In this document: positions 20,445 to 30,184 of the stretch, in pieces
Layout: the number at the start of each line of letters is the position of its first letter
Position numbering within the stretch: position 1 is the first letter of the stretch
Source of the DNA: Myotis daubentonii
Taxonomy: Eukaryota > Chordata > Mammalia > Chiroptera > Vespertilionidae
Direction of reading: 5' to 3'
Length of the DNA: 64,000 nucleotides
Assembly: GCF_963259705.1 (NCBI RefSeq)
Contig: NC_081840.1
Coordinates: 101,724,626 to 101,788,625, forward strand
Translations under genes and position numbers: made by a program
Notes under the pieces: generated by a model
The model's database searches: none
Told to the model about the DNA's origin: nothing
The model's input: only the letters and a program-made list of their open reading frames with translations

Positions 20445-21277
20445 TGCTGGGGTCCTGCCCCAGCGGGTCCAGGGGTTCCCCAAAGGTGTAGACGGAGTCG
20501 GCGAAGAAGGAAGGACACAGAGACAGTGTTCAGTTGATCAGCAGCCTAGCCAGGATCTCCAGCCAAGTTCTGGTTTCGATCTCCAGAGAGGTTCTGCTTA
20601 GGATCTCCAGCCAGGTTCTGTACAGGTTCTCCAGCCAGGTTCAGTCACCAGGTTCTAGTCAGGCTCTCCTGCCAATCTCCGCAGTCAGGTTCAGTCCAGG
20701 ATCCCCTGCCATGCTCTCTTGCCAGGCTCCGCCTCGAGGCTCCGAGGCCAGTCCCGGTCCAGGATCCTCCGGCATGTTCTCTCCAGCGAAGTTCTTCTGT
20801 CTCTAGAGAACGTTCTGTGTAGGTTCTGTGCCTAGGCTCTGTCTCTCTTGGTCCTGTCTTCCAAGCCCTGTGTCCTAAGTTCTGTGTCTGAAGTTCTGTC
20901 TCTCTGTCTGGTTCTGTGTTCTGAGTTCTGTGTCTTGCTGTCTTGTTACATCTGTATTTATACCAGTTCATTTTAATCCTGTCAATCTCTATTACAAAGG
21001 TTAGCGCGTTTCTTATCTCCATTCCAGGGAGTAAAGATTATGTAGCTTAAGCATGATTGTTCGTAGTTAAAGTGATTAATTACCCGCCTGGCACTTAGTT
21101 GAGAGGTTTTATTCCCTCCCTAACTTCAGGGGAAAATCCCTACCTGGGGAAACAACCTTTCTCGGAGAGGTGACCTTGGTTAAAACACAGCGCCAAGAAG
21201 GTGAGCAAACATATTAAGAACAGTATGCCATATATGCCAGGTCCCTTGAAACAGCAAGGATGGACCGGCTCCCGGCA
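20445..21277 (-). mobile_element. LTR 4 of array (5' LTR in minus reading)
   Basis: 833 bp. From 20887 it carries a variant ('gtctgaagttctgtctctct' onward) shared with LTR 1 and not with LTRs 2-3; its U3 end has 'ggggaaacaacc' and 'cagcgcc', as in LTR 2. TATA-like box at 20955-20962. The outer end touches the 6-bp duplication. Confidence 0.92.
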
Positions 21278-22150
21278 ATCAAGTCAGCTATATGAAAAAC
21301 AAGATAATAGAAAGCATTCAATCAGAAAAGAAAAAATAATTTAAAAAAATGAAGATAGTTTAAGGAACTTCTGGGAAAATATCAAGGTAACAATATTTGC
21401 ATCATAGGGGTGCCAGAAGGAGAACAGCAAAAGAAAAGGATTGAAAACCTATTTGAAGAAATAATGACTGAAAATTTCCTTAACCTGGCAAATGAAATAG
21501 ACATACACATACACATAGAGTCCCAAACAAGATGAATCCAAAGAAGTGCAAACCAAGACACATCATAATTAAAATGCCAACGGTTGAAAACAAAGAGAGA
21601 ATCTTAAAATAGCAAGAGGAAAACAGTTCAATAAAGTGAACTCCCCCACAAGACTATCAGCTGATTTCTCAACAGAATCTTTGTAGGCCAGAAGGGATTG
21701 GTAGGAAATATTCAAAATGATTAAAAGCAGTGACCTTCAACCAAAGTTACTCTATCAGCAAGGCTATTATTTAAAAGCAAAGAAAAAATAAAGGGCTTCC
21801 TAGACAAGAAAAGTTGAAGGAGTTCATGAACACCAAACTAGTATTACAAGAAATTTTATAGGGACTTTTTTTAAGAAGAGGAGGAAGAGGAGGAGGAGAA
21901 GGAGGGAGAAGAGAAAGAGGACGAGGAAGAGGATAAACAAGAAGAGATACAAGAAATAAAAATAAATAAGAAAATATCACAAAGGAAAAATTCTCACTGA
22001 CAAATGAAAACATAATAAACACTAAAGCTAGTATAAAGGTTAAGAGGCAAAGGTAGGAATATCATGTAATTAATCCAGGAAATTAAGGAATGCAGACAAA
22101 TACACATATATAAGAAGTAAAAAATAATGACGAAAACATAAACATCAAGG
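21278..22150 (+). pseudogene. Old L1 ORF1, middle and C-terminal part
   Basis: Directly after the array, ORF1-like text resumes with an RRM-like core ('ataggggtgccagaagg', then a stretch reading IENLFEEIMTENF) and the C-terminal domain 'lsadfstes...' (about 21650-21850), followed by a GA-rich run. Several stops and indels are present. This is the second half of the ORF1 that begins at 13775, so the host gene was split by about 7.2 kb of nested insertions. The region from 21990 on is inter-ORF. Confidence 0.75.
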
Positions 22151-22530
22151 AGGTGAGTAAAGATGGTATTGATTTTGAAATGTGTTCAAACATAAGTGAC
22201 CAACTTAAAATAGACTTCTATAAACATAGCTTGGTATATATAAATCACATGGTAATTACAAACCAAAAATCTACAAGAGATATACAGGAAATAAAAAGAA
22301 AGGAATCCAAACACAACACTACAGAGTCATTAACATACAAAAGAAGAGAGCAAGAGAATAAGAAAGAAGGAAATAATAATTAGAGCAGAAAGAAATGAAA
22401 TAGAGGCTAGAAAGGAAATATAAGTAAAACAATGAAAAACAATTTGATTTTGAAAAGAAACAAAATTGACAAACCTTTAGCTAGACTAACCAAGAAAAAA
22501 TAGAGAATTCAAATTAACAAAATTATAACT
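22151..22530 (+). mobile_element. Old L1 ORF2, segment before unknown insertion
   Basis: Inter-ORF and ORF2-like text ('gaaacaaaattgacaaacct', 'tagctagactaaccaagaaa') up to the direct repeat at 22520-22530. Confidence 0.6.
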
Positions 22531-23071
22531 TAAAAAGAAAATAACAGAGTACCATGCTCCAGTTATCAACCCCAAGACAATAGGGTACCATTCATGGTTA
22601 CTAATCCCAGGAAAGAATTCTACCCTTGCCCATTTTATCTTGGTATTAGAGTCACTAATAAACACAATTCAGTCAAGCACTATATGAAACACTACATAGA
22701 GAAGAAACAGAACAAAATTAATAGTATTTCCGTCCCTGATGGTCAGAAGTTCTCTACTAGTGGTTGATAAAATACAATTTGCCTATGCACATTCCTTTTG
22801 TGCCACAGTGAGAAGACCCTGTCCCCTACCCACAGACAAGAGATAAAATGATAGAGCTGGCCATGTTCTACAGAACTTATAATTTCCAAACAGAGATGAG
22901 AGCAATCATTGTTCATGAAACATGAAAAGCTATTCTCACATGAGGTGATAAGCCCAGCTCAGTCTGTGTAGGCTTTTTATCTCTTGGAATGAAGTGTTCT
23001 AATCCCAAGTCTCATTCTTATGTGGACAAATAGGGGCTAAAAAACTACATGCACAAGATTAGATCTCCCTC
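22531..23071. mobile_element. 541-bp insertion of unknown family
   Basis: Bracketed by an exact 11-bp direct repeat, 'aaattataact' (22520-22530 and 23072-23082), and it breaks L1 ORF2, which continues smoothly on both sides. Composition is less A-rich than the host. No poly(A), TG...CA or inverted ends were found, and no frame longer than about 60 residues. Could be a 5'-truncated LTR or retrocopy piece; family not recognised. Confidence 0.55.
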
Positions 23072-23082
23072 AAATTATAACT

Positions 23083-23836
23083 GACACCACAGAAATACAA
23101 AGGATCAGAGGGGACTACTATGAACAAATTGGACAATGTAGAAAAATGGATAAATCCCTAGAAACATACCAAGACTGAAGCATAAGGAATTAAAAAATCT
23201 GAACAGACCAGTAATGACTTAAGAGATTGAAACAGTAATAAAAAAGTACCCCAAAAATAAAAGCTTAGGGTAAGATGGTTTCACTGGTGAATTTTACCAA
23301 ACATTCATACAAAAATTAATACCAATCTTTTCAAACTCTTTCAAAAAATTTTAAAGGAGGCAATACTCCCAAACTTATTTTTTGAGACTCTCATTACCCT
23401 GATAACAAAGTTAGACAATGACACTTCAAGAAATATGACAGCCAGTACATTGAACATAAATGTAAAAATCCTCAGCAAAATATTATCAAACCAAATTTAA
23501 CAGAACATTAAAAAATTATACACCATATAAAGTATTGTTTAACATTCACAAAGCAATAAATGTGAGACACCATATTAATAAAATGAACTATAAAAATCAT
23601 TGATTCTCTCAATAGATACAGAAAAGGTGTTTGACAAAATCCAATAGGCTTTCATGAGAAAAATTTCTCAACAAATAGGGTATAAAAGGGTCATATGTCA
23701 ACATCCCAAAGGCCATATATGACAAACCTACATATGATATCATATTTAATAGTGAAAAGCTAAAAGCTTTTCCTCTAAAATCAGGAACAAGACAAGGTGC
23801 GCACTCTCTTCACTCCTATTCACTGTAGTAATGGAA
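23083..23836 (+). pseudogene. Old L1 ORF2, reverse transcriptase part
   Basis: Stop-ridden translation follows the order of the L1 ORF2 reverse transcriptase domain: TEIQRI-like start, a segment ending in [13 protein letters not shown] text (about 23280), a 'VDTEKVFDKIQ'-like motif (about 23610-23650) and the start of the palm ('[10 protein letters not shown]', about 23790). It ends where a Helitron inserted at 23837, before the catalytic FADD motif. ORF2p would be about 1,280 residues with endonuclease and reverse transcriptase. Only a fragment remains and no function is possible. Confidence 0.75.
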
Positions 23837-24306
23837 TCCTATATAATAAAGAGGTAATATGCAAATTAACCCTCATGCCCTCACAAGATGGCTGCCTGCA
23901 ACCAGGCTGGCAAGGCGGTTAGTAAGGGATGACCAAACGACTAACCAGCAGGCTGAGTGGGGCAACCAGGCCAGTGGGCGATGCAGTTGGGAGCGACTAG
24001 GCCAGCAGGGGGCCATTTGGGGGTGATTAGGCTGGTGGGCCAGTAAGGGTTGACCAGTCTGGTGGGGGGGCAGTTAGGAGTGACCAGGCAGGCAGGGAGG
24101 CTGCAGTTGTGGGCAACCTAGCTTGCAGTGGGGGGCAGTTAGGGATGATCAGGCCAGCAGGGAGGGCCAGTTAGGGGTGACCAGGCAGGCAGGCAGGTGA
24201 GTGATTAGGAGCCAGTGGTCCATGATTGTGAGAGTATGCAAATTAGCCAATGGGAGGCATAGCAAAGGTATGGTCAATTACCATGTTTGTCTATTATTAG
24301 ATAGGA
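23837..24306. mobile_element. Helitron-derived unit with two inverted 5' ends
   Basis: The left end reads TCCTATATAATAAAGAGGTA with 'tatgcaaattaaccc'. The right end, reverse-complemented, reads TCCTATCTAATAATAGACAA with 'catggtaattgaccatacc'. Both are Helitron 5' ends, of two different subfamilies, pointing outward, and flanked A on the left and T on the right. No 3' hairpin/CTAG is seen. The interior is about ten units of 35-45 bp around 'gggcagttaggggtgaccag'. Confidence 0.78.
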
Positions 24307-25940
24307 TACCCTTGACCAAATATTAAGAGGGAATTTTTTATAAATTAGATTTGAGATCCCTATATTTAACCAGACCATTTTCCTTTTGGCCCACTTTGAC
24401 ACCAGTGCACTTTCACAGGTGTCCTGCCATAGGCATTACAAGTGAAAATCAATGATAAAGTAACAATTTTAAAATAATTTAGGCTTAATGTAATATTCTT
24501 ACAGGAAATCATTCTATTATTCCCCTATATTGTATTAAAATAATATAAAGAGGCTTTTGAAAAATTTTTAATGCAGTCTTGATAACTTTATATTTAATTT
24601 CTTGTATAGAGATATGACTGCTTTGGATTTATAGTATGTTAAGCAATTTTTGAACCATCAATAAAAATTTTAATTAATACTTCAGGAACAGTTTCCTGTA
24701 CAGTACAATTAAATTTTCTTGAATATACATTCATTTCAATTAGCCACTTTAAATTAATTTGAAATAAAGCTTATTATTTTAATTTTACTTGTCCTAAGTT
24801 ATGGATAGTAAATAACCTTAATTGGATTACTACTCTCAGTCCCTTTAAGTACTTTGACATAAGCTATTTAACTTTTGTTTAGGGAGGGAAATATAAATCA
24901 TTAACCTCTAATTGTCCCTAGTTTAAGGAAGGCAGGGTTTTCTAGATGATTTCAAACCCCTTGACATTTATATTTTTTTAGATGATTTGTAAACTGCTGT
25001 TACATGTGAGTCAAGAAATTAGAAAAATGACTTTGTGGATCTGTGCATACACTTACTAATAACTTTTCATGACATTCAAAGCATATATATTTAAATAGAA
25101 CATTGCTATTAATTAATTTCTCCTTTTATTTATTTATTTGGCAGAATTTTATCATGCAATCTCAAGTATATTGTATTGGTCTAATTTAGTTATTTCTTTT
25201 TTGGGAGAAGGAATAAATCCTTTTGCACTACCTCAGGGCCCTTTGAGGTGCACAAAATCTGTCCTTCAGTTATATTCTTGAAGTATTACATTAGGAACAA
25301 CCATCAAATATATATCCAATTTAAAGAATTATTAAAAACTTAAAACAGTTCTTAACATTAAAGGATTTGGTCTTGACCATAGAATTAATTACATTTAATC
25401 TGATCATTGAATTTTCATATGATATACCACAAATGTCAGAAAAAACTGGTGAGAGAAACAGGCTTACTGCTCGCCCATTTTCTCACTGCATAGCTGTGGT
25501 CACCTTCAGAGAATTTAAGACATATAATATTATTAGTTTATGTGAATCACATAAAATAACTTTCCTTTAGTATTTATGGAGACTGCTATTAATAATTAGA
25601 ATTAATGCCTGAATAATATTGTTCAGTTTACCCTTTACCTTTAAAGAATGATCTTATTTACAAGCCCTTTAAAAATTTGAACTTCTATTGTCAGCTTCTA
25701 TAAAAGTCGACTGCTTAAAACATTGGTCTGTCATATAACTGAAATTATATGAGACCTGGATTATATTATAAGGCTAATTTATTAAGCAATCAGAATAAGT
25801 ATCTTCATAGAAAAAATATAATAAGTAAATTTGCCAGGCAAGCATACTTCTCTCCCATCAGTGTTTCCCTCCAAAACTCAGCTTTAACTCCACCCCTGAA
25901 ATTCTATTCTGCCTCAGTAAGAAGACATTCCTTTTGTGAT
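24307..25940. other. AT-rich non-coding stretch, possible ERV interior
   Basis: 1.6 kb of AT-rich sequence with only short frames. It lies on the internal side of the minus-strand LTR-like segment at 26684 and could be its decayed interior, but I see no retroviral motif. Confidence 0.4.
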
Positions 25941-26683
25941 TGACTAATTCAGAGGGAGGGGTGGGCCTTTGCTATTTGAGATGGCGGCCAAGTGGCCCAA
26001 AATGGCAGCCATCAGAAGAGCCGGCAGCCCCAGGTGGGAAAATCAAAAGATGTCTTTCTTTGTTTGAAAAGGATAACTTGCTTATCATTACACTTGGTTA
26101 AATTACAGAATTAATCCTCATTTCTAACTAGATTTAGCTTGAAAATGCACTAGAATTATATAACTCCTTAAATTTTAACTTTAAAACTAAACTTTTTTTC
26201 GGCAAGGCAAAAAATTCAGACATAATAGTGACAGTACATTTTAAACCAACAAACTCAATCTTATACTGTAGATACTCTAAAAGGGAAATTTAGACCAATG
26301 CCTGCATCCCCAAGAAACACCCCATAGCTATGGGACCACAAACCAGAGATTTAAAATGCAAATTCTCCTCCATTGCCTCCTAGCCACCAGCCTGAGCAGT
26401 GTGGCCCAGGCGGGATTTCAAAAAGACATCTCCGTTTCTCTTTGGGAAAAAACTGCTGAAATTCAGCCTCTCAGGGCAGGAGACCCAACTCCCCTGCCCC
26501 CGCCAGGCCACCCCTCACTAAAAGACACCTCTTTCCATCTGGGAAAGCGGCTAGGCGCCATTTTCCCCAGACCTTCCATTGAGAGAGAGATGTGAACCAG
26601 TTTGTATAAATTAGGAGGCGCTTTTGGGATTAATGAAAAATTAATTGGACAGACACAAAATTAGATTAAAAGTTTGGGTTGAG
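25941..26683 (-). mobile_element. Possible ERV leader region, minus strand
   Basis: Mixed-composition sequence with 'atggcggccaagtggcccaa' and 'ggctaggcgccattttcccc'. It lies directly inside the LTR-like segment. No primer binding site could be identified with confidence and no gag frame is present. Confidence 0.35.
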
Positions 26684-26922
26684 TGTGGCATCTGCCCTCT
26701 CATGGAGGGACAGAGAGAGAGCCAGCACTGGAAGCAGTTTATTATATACTCGAATTACAGGAAGTTACATCACATCTGGGTGGGCCTTGAATTCCTGGCG
26801 ACATCATGAGATCCATCCTCTTAACACTGGGTGGGAAAGTCAGACTGAGTGGTGTCCAATCTCTTGACTGGGTCCACCCTTAAGGCGTGGCTTTGCCTTC
26901 ATTCTGAGTTTCAGCTGACGCA
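26684..26922 (-). mobile_element. LTR-like promoter segment
   Basis: On the minus strand it starts with TG (tgcgtcagctgaaactcaga) and ends in CA, and carries TATATAATAAA (26738-26748), a TATA/polyadenylation-like core about 60 bases from its end. It might be a short LTR (239 bp). No target duplication was found. A Helitron piece follows at 26936. Confidence 0.4.
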
Positions 26923-26935
26923 ATTAAACCGAGTG

Positions 26936-27443
26936 TTTACTAACGGCCCTCAGCAGGCGATGGCAACATGGCGCTGGCAGCAAGTGGCAGTGGAGGCACT
27001 TTCGGCCCCAATTGGCCCCCAATGAGAGCAGGACTGTGGAGGGATGGTGGAGCAGGTTAGCGGGCAGTGCCATGCCAAGTCCAGTGCAAGCGGGGGCCTG
27101 ATTGCCCCACAGACAGCAGCCAGAGGTGGCGGCGGGAGGTGGGGCCCTGCAGATGGTGACAGGTGGTGGCATTGGGGGGTAGGCCTGCCATCTGGCTCCA
27201 GTCACTGAGGGAGCTGGGCAGGGCTCCTGGCCCCAATCAATCACTCCACAGGCGGGATGGTGGAGCAGGTGAAGAGGTGGCACCAGGCCTAGGTGGGTGC
27301 CAGGTGGGGCTTCGGGGATATAGGCTGGGGGCATGAGCTGGGGCTGTGAGGCTGGGTGTGTGAGCTGGGGGCCAATCTCTACAGGACACCCCGAGGGACC
27401 CCACCTGCCCAACTGTGCACAAATTTGTGCACCAGGCCTCTAG
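26936..27443 (+). mobile_element. HeliBat-type Helitron, 3' part
   Basis: The 3' end is complete: hairpin 'gtgcacaaatttgtgcac' (27415-27432), 'caggcctctag', then T. The left part is GC-rich filler without a 5' terminus, so the copy is truncated or recombined. Long minus frames (162 residues) are GC-rich by-products. Confidence 0.85.
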
Positions 27444-27559
27444 TGTATATGTTTTCTTGCCCATTCAGCTACCCTATGTCTTATGATTGGAGCATTTATT
27501 CCATTTACCTTTAAGGTTATCATTTATAGGTACTTATTTATTGCCAATTTTATTCTTTA
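27444..27559 (-). mobile_element. Old L1 fragment
   Basis: On the minus strand, L1-like 'aaataggtacctataaatg'-type text just after the Helitron. It continues after the next Helitron at 28153. Confidence 0.5.
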
Positions 27560-28152
27560 CTAGAGGAGTGATGCATGAAATTCTTGCATGGGGAGGGGGT
27601 CCCTCAGCCCGGCCTGCACCGTTTCACAATCGGGACCCCTCGGGGGATGTCCAATTGCCAGTTTAGGCCCGATCGCACAGGGCCACAATGGGTTCCTAAA
27701 CTGGACCGGAGGGCCGGAACAAAAGCATGGATGGAGTGTTTGTGTGAACTAATATAAATTCAAAGTAAACATCATTACATAAAAGGGTACGGTCTTTTTT
27801 TTTTTTTTAGTTTTATTCATTTCAAAAGGGGTGGGCCACAGTTTGCCTACGGCTGCTAACCACTCGCCTGCCTACTTGCCTGATTGCCCCTTACCACTCT
27901 GCCTGCCTGTCTGATTACCCCTAACCTCTCTGCCTGCCTTCCTGATCGCCCCTAACCACTCTGCATTCCTGCCTCATCGCCCTTAACCACTCGCCTGCCT
28001 GCCAAATCACCCCTAAGCGCCTCTGCCTGCCTTCCTGATTGCCCCTAACCACCTCTGCCTTGGTCCCCGCCATTACGGCTTTGTCTGGAATGATGTCTGG
28101 AAGGTCGTTCAGCTGTCCAGTCTAATTAGCATATTACTCTTTTATTATTATA
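27560..28152 (-). mobile_element. HeliBat-type Helitron carrying a hAT fragment
   Basis: The left edge is CTAG after a host A (27560), with the decayed hairpin 'gcatgaaattcttgc'. The right edge on the minus strand reads 'taataataaaagagtaatat' then 'gctaatta', a 5' end. The interior holds a hAT piece (27677-27868) and then seven units of about 40-48 bp ('cctgcctgattgcccctaac'). Confidence 0.85.
27677..27868. mobile_element. hAT MITE fragment inside Helitron
   Basis: 'gggccacaatgggttcctaa', 'ggatggagtgtttgtgtgaa' and 'cataaaagggtacggtcttt' match the complete hAT MITE at 43255-43466. The left terminal repeat is missing; the right end 'gtttgcctacggctg' is kept. Confidence 0.85.
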
Positions 28153-28371
28153 GTTACCTGGGTTCCTCCCTTTCTATTTCTTCTTATCACACTCCCTTTA
28201 GCATTTCTTGTATTTTTGGTCTGGTGATAATAAACTTCTTTAGCCATTTTTTTTTAACCTTAATGGTCCTAATTTCACCGTCAAATTTTTTGGTAGCCTT
28301 CCTGGATAAAACATTCTTGAATTCAGTTCCTTGCTTTTCATCACTTTGTATACTTCATTCCATTCTCTTTG
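28153..28371 (-). pseudogene. Old L1 ORF1 C-terminal fragment
   Basis: The minus strand encodes REWNEVYKVMKSKELNSRMF and then YPGRL, typical of the L1 ORF1p C-terminal domain, followed by a frame-shifted tail and then linker sequence. It is cut at 28371 by Helitron sequence. Its N-terminal counterpart may be the minus-strand ORF1 start at about 30590-30930, with Helitrons and an LTR between them. Confidence 0.75.
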
Positions 28372-28580
28372 GCCTGACAGCCTGAAAACAGCCCTCAGCC
28401 CCTCACCCAGACAGGCCAGGCACCCCAGTGGGGACCCCCACCCTGAAGGGTGTGTGACCAGCTGCAAACAGCCATCATCCCCTCACCCAGGCTGGCCAGG
28501 CACCCCAGTGGGGACCCCCACCCTGATCCAGGACCCTTCAGGGCAAATCAGCTAGCCCCCACCCGTGCACCAGGCCTCTA
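28372..28580 (+). mobile_element. Helitron fragment (3' part)
   Basis: Two units of the 'cagcccctcacccaga' repeat and the 3' end 'gtgcaccaggcctcta', abutting the next Helitron. Same arrangement as at 6430-6644. Confidence 0.82.
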
Positions 28581-28581
28581 T

Positions 28582-29495
28582 TCTATATAGTAAAAGGGTA
28601 ATATGCCTCCCGGCACCATGATCAGCGGAGCTGTGAGGCCTCCCGGCACCAGGATCAGCGTGACAAGGGACAGCACCCAAACCCCCTGATCGCCCTGCAG
28701 CTCTGTGTGTGACAGGGTAGAGCCATAACCTCCCCATTGGCCCTGCCCTGAGTGTGAGAGTGGAGGCGCCCCAACACCCTGATTGGCCCTGCTCTGTGGG
28801 TGATAGAGGGCGGTGCCCCAACGCCCCCCCGGCCCCCCACGGGCCCTGCTCTGTGTGTGACGGGGTAGAGCCATAACCTCCCCATCAGCCCTGCCCTGAG
28901 TGTGACAGTGGTGGCGCCCCTACCCCCTGATTGGCCCTGCTCTGTGGGTGATAGAGGGTGGTGCCCCAACCCGCTGATCCACCCTGCTCTGTGTGTGACA
29001 GGGGATGGTGCCCCAACTCCCCTATTGGCTCTACTCTCTGAGTGACAGGGGGAGCTCCCCAACCCCCTGATGGGCCTTGCTCTGTGTGTGACAGGGGGGA
29101 GCTCCCCAACCCCCTGATGGGCCCTGCTCTGTGCATGACAGGGGGTGGCGCCGCAACCTCCTCATCGACCCTGCCTTGAGTGTGACAGGGGGCGGTGCCC
29201 CAACCCCCCATTCGGCCCTACCTTGAGCGTGACTGAGGGTGGCATTGCAACCTCCCAATCCGCCCTGCTCTGTGCATGACAGGGGGCAGCGCCCCAACTC
29301 CCCAATCAACCCTGCTCTGAGCCCGACCAAGGGCTGCACCTAGGGATTGGGCCTGCCCTCTGCCACCTGGGAGCAGGCCTAAGCCAGCAGGTCGTTATCT
29401 CCCGAGGGGTCCCAGACTGCTAGAGGGCACAGGCCGGGCTGAGGGGCTCCCCCTCCCCCACCGAGTGCACAAATTTTTGTGCACCGGGCCTCTAG
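28582..29495 (+). mobile_element. HeliBat-type Helitron with internal minisatellite
   Basis: 5' end TCTATATAGTAAAAGGGTAA; 3' end perfect hairpin 'gtgcacaaatttttgtgcac', 'cgggcctctag', then T. The interior repeats the 55-65 bp minisatellite of the copy at 6645 (about 28690-29330). Frames of 90-135 residues on the minus strand are repeat by-products. Confidence 0.9.
28690..29330. repeat. Minisatellite inside Helitron
   Basis: About ten degenerate units of the same motif as 6840-7470, with different unit order and number. Confidence 0.82.
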
Positions 29496-29611
29496 TATCT
29501 GAATAATAGGGGTGTCAGAAGGAGAAGCTGAGCAAGAAATAGAGAACCTGTTTGCATAAATAATGACAAAAAACTTCCCTTATCTGGTGAGGAAAAAATT
29601 CCAAGAAACAC
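29496..29611 (+). pseudogene. Old L1 ORF1 fragment, plus strand
   Basis: 'ggggtgtcagaaggagaagc' onward encodes the L1 ORF1p core order (GVxEGEAEQEIENLF). It is interrupted by a solo LTR at 29612 and resumes at 30021. Confidence 0.75.
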
Positions 29612-30020
29612 TGCCGGGGTCCAGCCCCAGCAGGCCAGGGGTTCCCAAAGGTGTGGATGGAGTCAGTGAAGAATGATTTACATGGAGACTGTTCAGATGA
29701 TCAGCATAGCTCTCTTTATTCTCTGTGGATCTTCCCTGTGCCTGGCTGAGGCCACATAGAGAGAGATCCAGAGGCAAGCCAAGCCTTCATTTTATAGTCA
29801 GAGGTAAACAAGGAAGTGGTCACCATAGTTACACTGTTCTAGTGAGTTTCACTTGTTTTGCTGCACCTCCCTCAGTCCATTAGCTTCCCAGATAAGATCT
29901 AAGGAGCTTCATAAGGCCAAGCCTAATTATGCTAAGAGGACTATGCCCTCTAAGCTGGGACTTGTTTGTGACTTTTCCAACAGGTCAGTCAGAGGCTTAA
30001 CCCTATAACAGCGCCCCACA
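29612..30020 (-). mobile_element. Solo LTR with 6-bp duplication
   Basis: 409 bp, plus-strand ends 'tgccggggtcc' and 'gcgccccaca'. Flanked by perfect 'aaacac' (29606-29611 and 30021-30026). On the minus strand a TATAAAA box lies near 29792-29799 and AATAAA near 29715-29720, in the right order for U3-R-U5. The first 90 bases resemble the array LTRs; the rest does not, so it is a related but distinct family. Confidence 0.9.
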
Positions 30021-30184
30021 AAACACAGAGTCCCAATCAAGATGAACCCAAAAAGACACATCATAATTAAAATGACAAATGTTAAAGAGAAAAAAAGAAT
30101 CTTAAAGGCTGCAAGAGAGAGACAGAAAGTTACCTACAATGGAACTGCCATTAGACTATTAGCTGATTTCTCAATAGAAACACT
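30021..30184 (+). pseudogene. Old L1 ORF1, C-terminal part after solo LTR
   Basis: Resumes 'agtcccaatcaagatgaacc' and encodes the C-terminal domain start (HIIIKMTNVKEKKRILKAAR). It is cut by an inverted Helitron at about 30185. Confidence 0.75.

Larger units (their letters stand above)
16031..21277 (-). mobile_element. Tandem endogenous LTR element array (LTR-int x3-LTR)
   Basis: Four LTRs and three internal segments of about 702 bp in strict alternation, all in the same orientation, with a repeat period of 1513-1514 bp. On the minus strand each LTR is followed after two bases by an 18-base match to a tRNA-Lys3-type primer binding site. Each internal segment ends in a polypurine tract next to the following LTR. 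No gag, pro, pol or env frame exists. Outer LTR ends (TG...CA) touch a perfect 6-bp duplication, so the array as a whole occupies one integration site. Frames seen on either strand (60-160 residues, reproduced three times) are antisense or LTR by-products. Confidence 0.92.

Noticed and set aside
17090..20806. Frames of 64-161 residues repeated three times, once per array unit
   Set aside because: They lie antisense to the element or within LTR repeats, change with one G-run slip, and resemble no retroviral protein. Repetition reflects the array, not selection.
16031..21277. Assembly error duplicating one provirus
   Set aside because: Not excluded, but the units differ at several linked positions (U3 end, mid-LTR tract, a leader base, G-run length), and the outer ends share a perfect target duplication. 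Both favour a real array.
26924..27412. 162-residue minus-strand frame rich in Pro, Ala and His
   Set aside because: Lies inside GC-rich Helitron filler next to a 3' hairpin; composition-driven and with no domain-like pattern.
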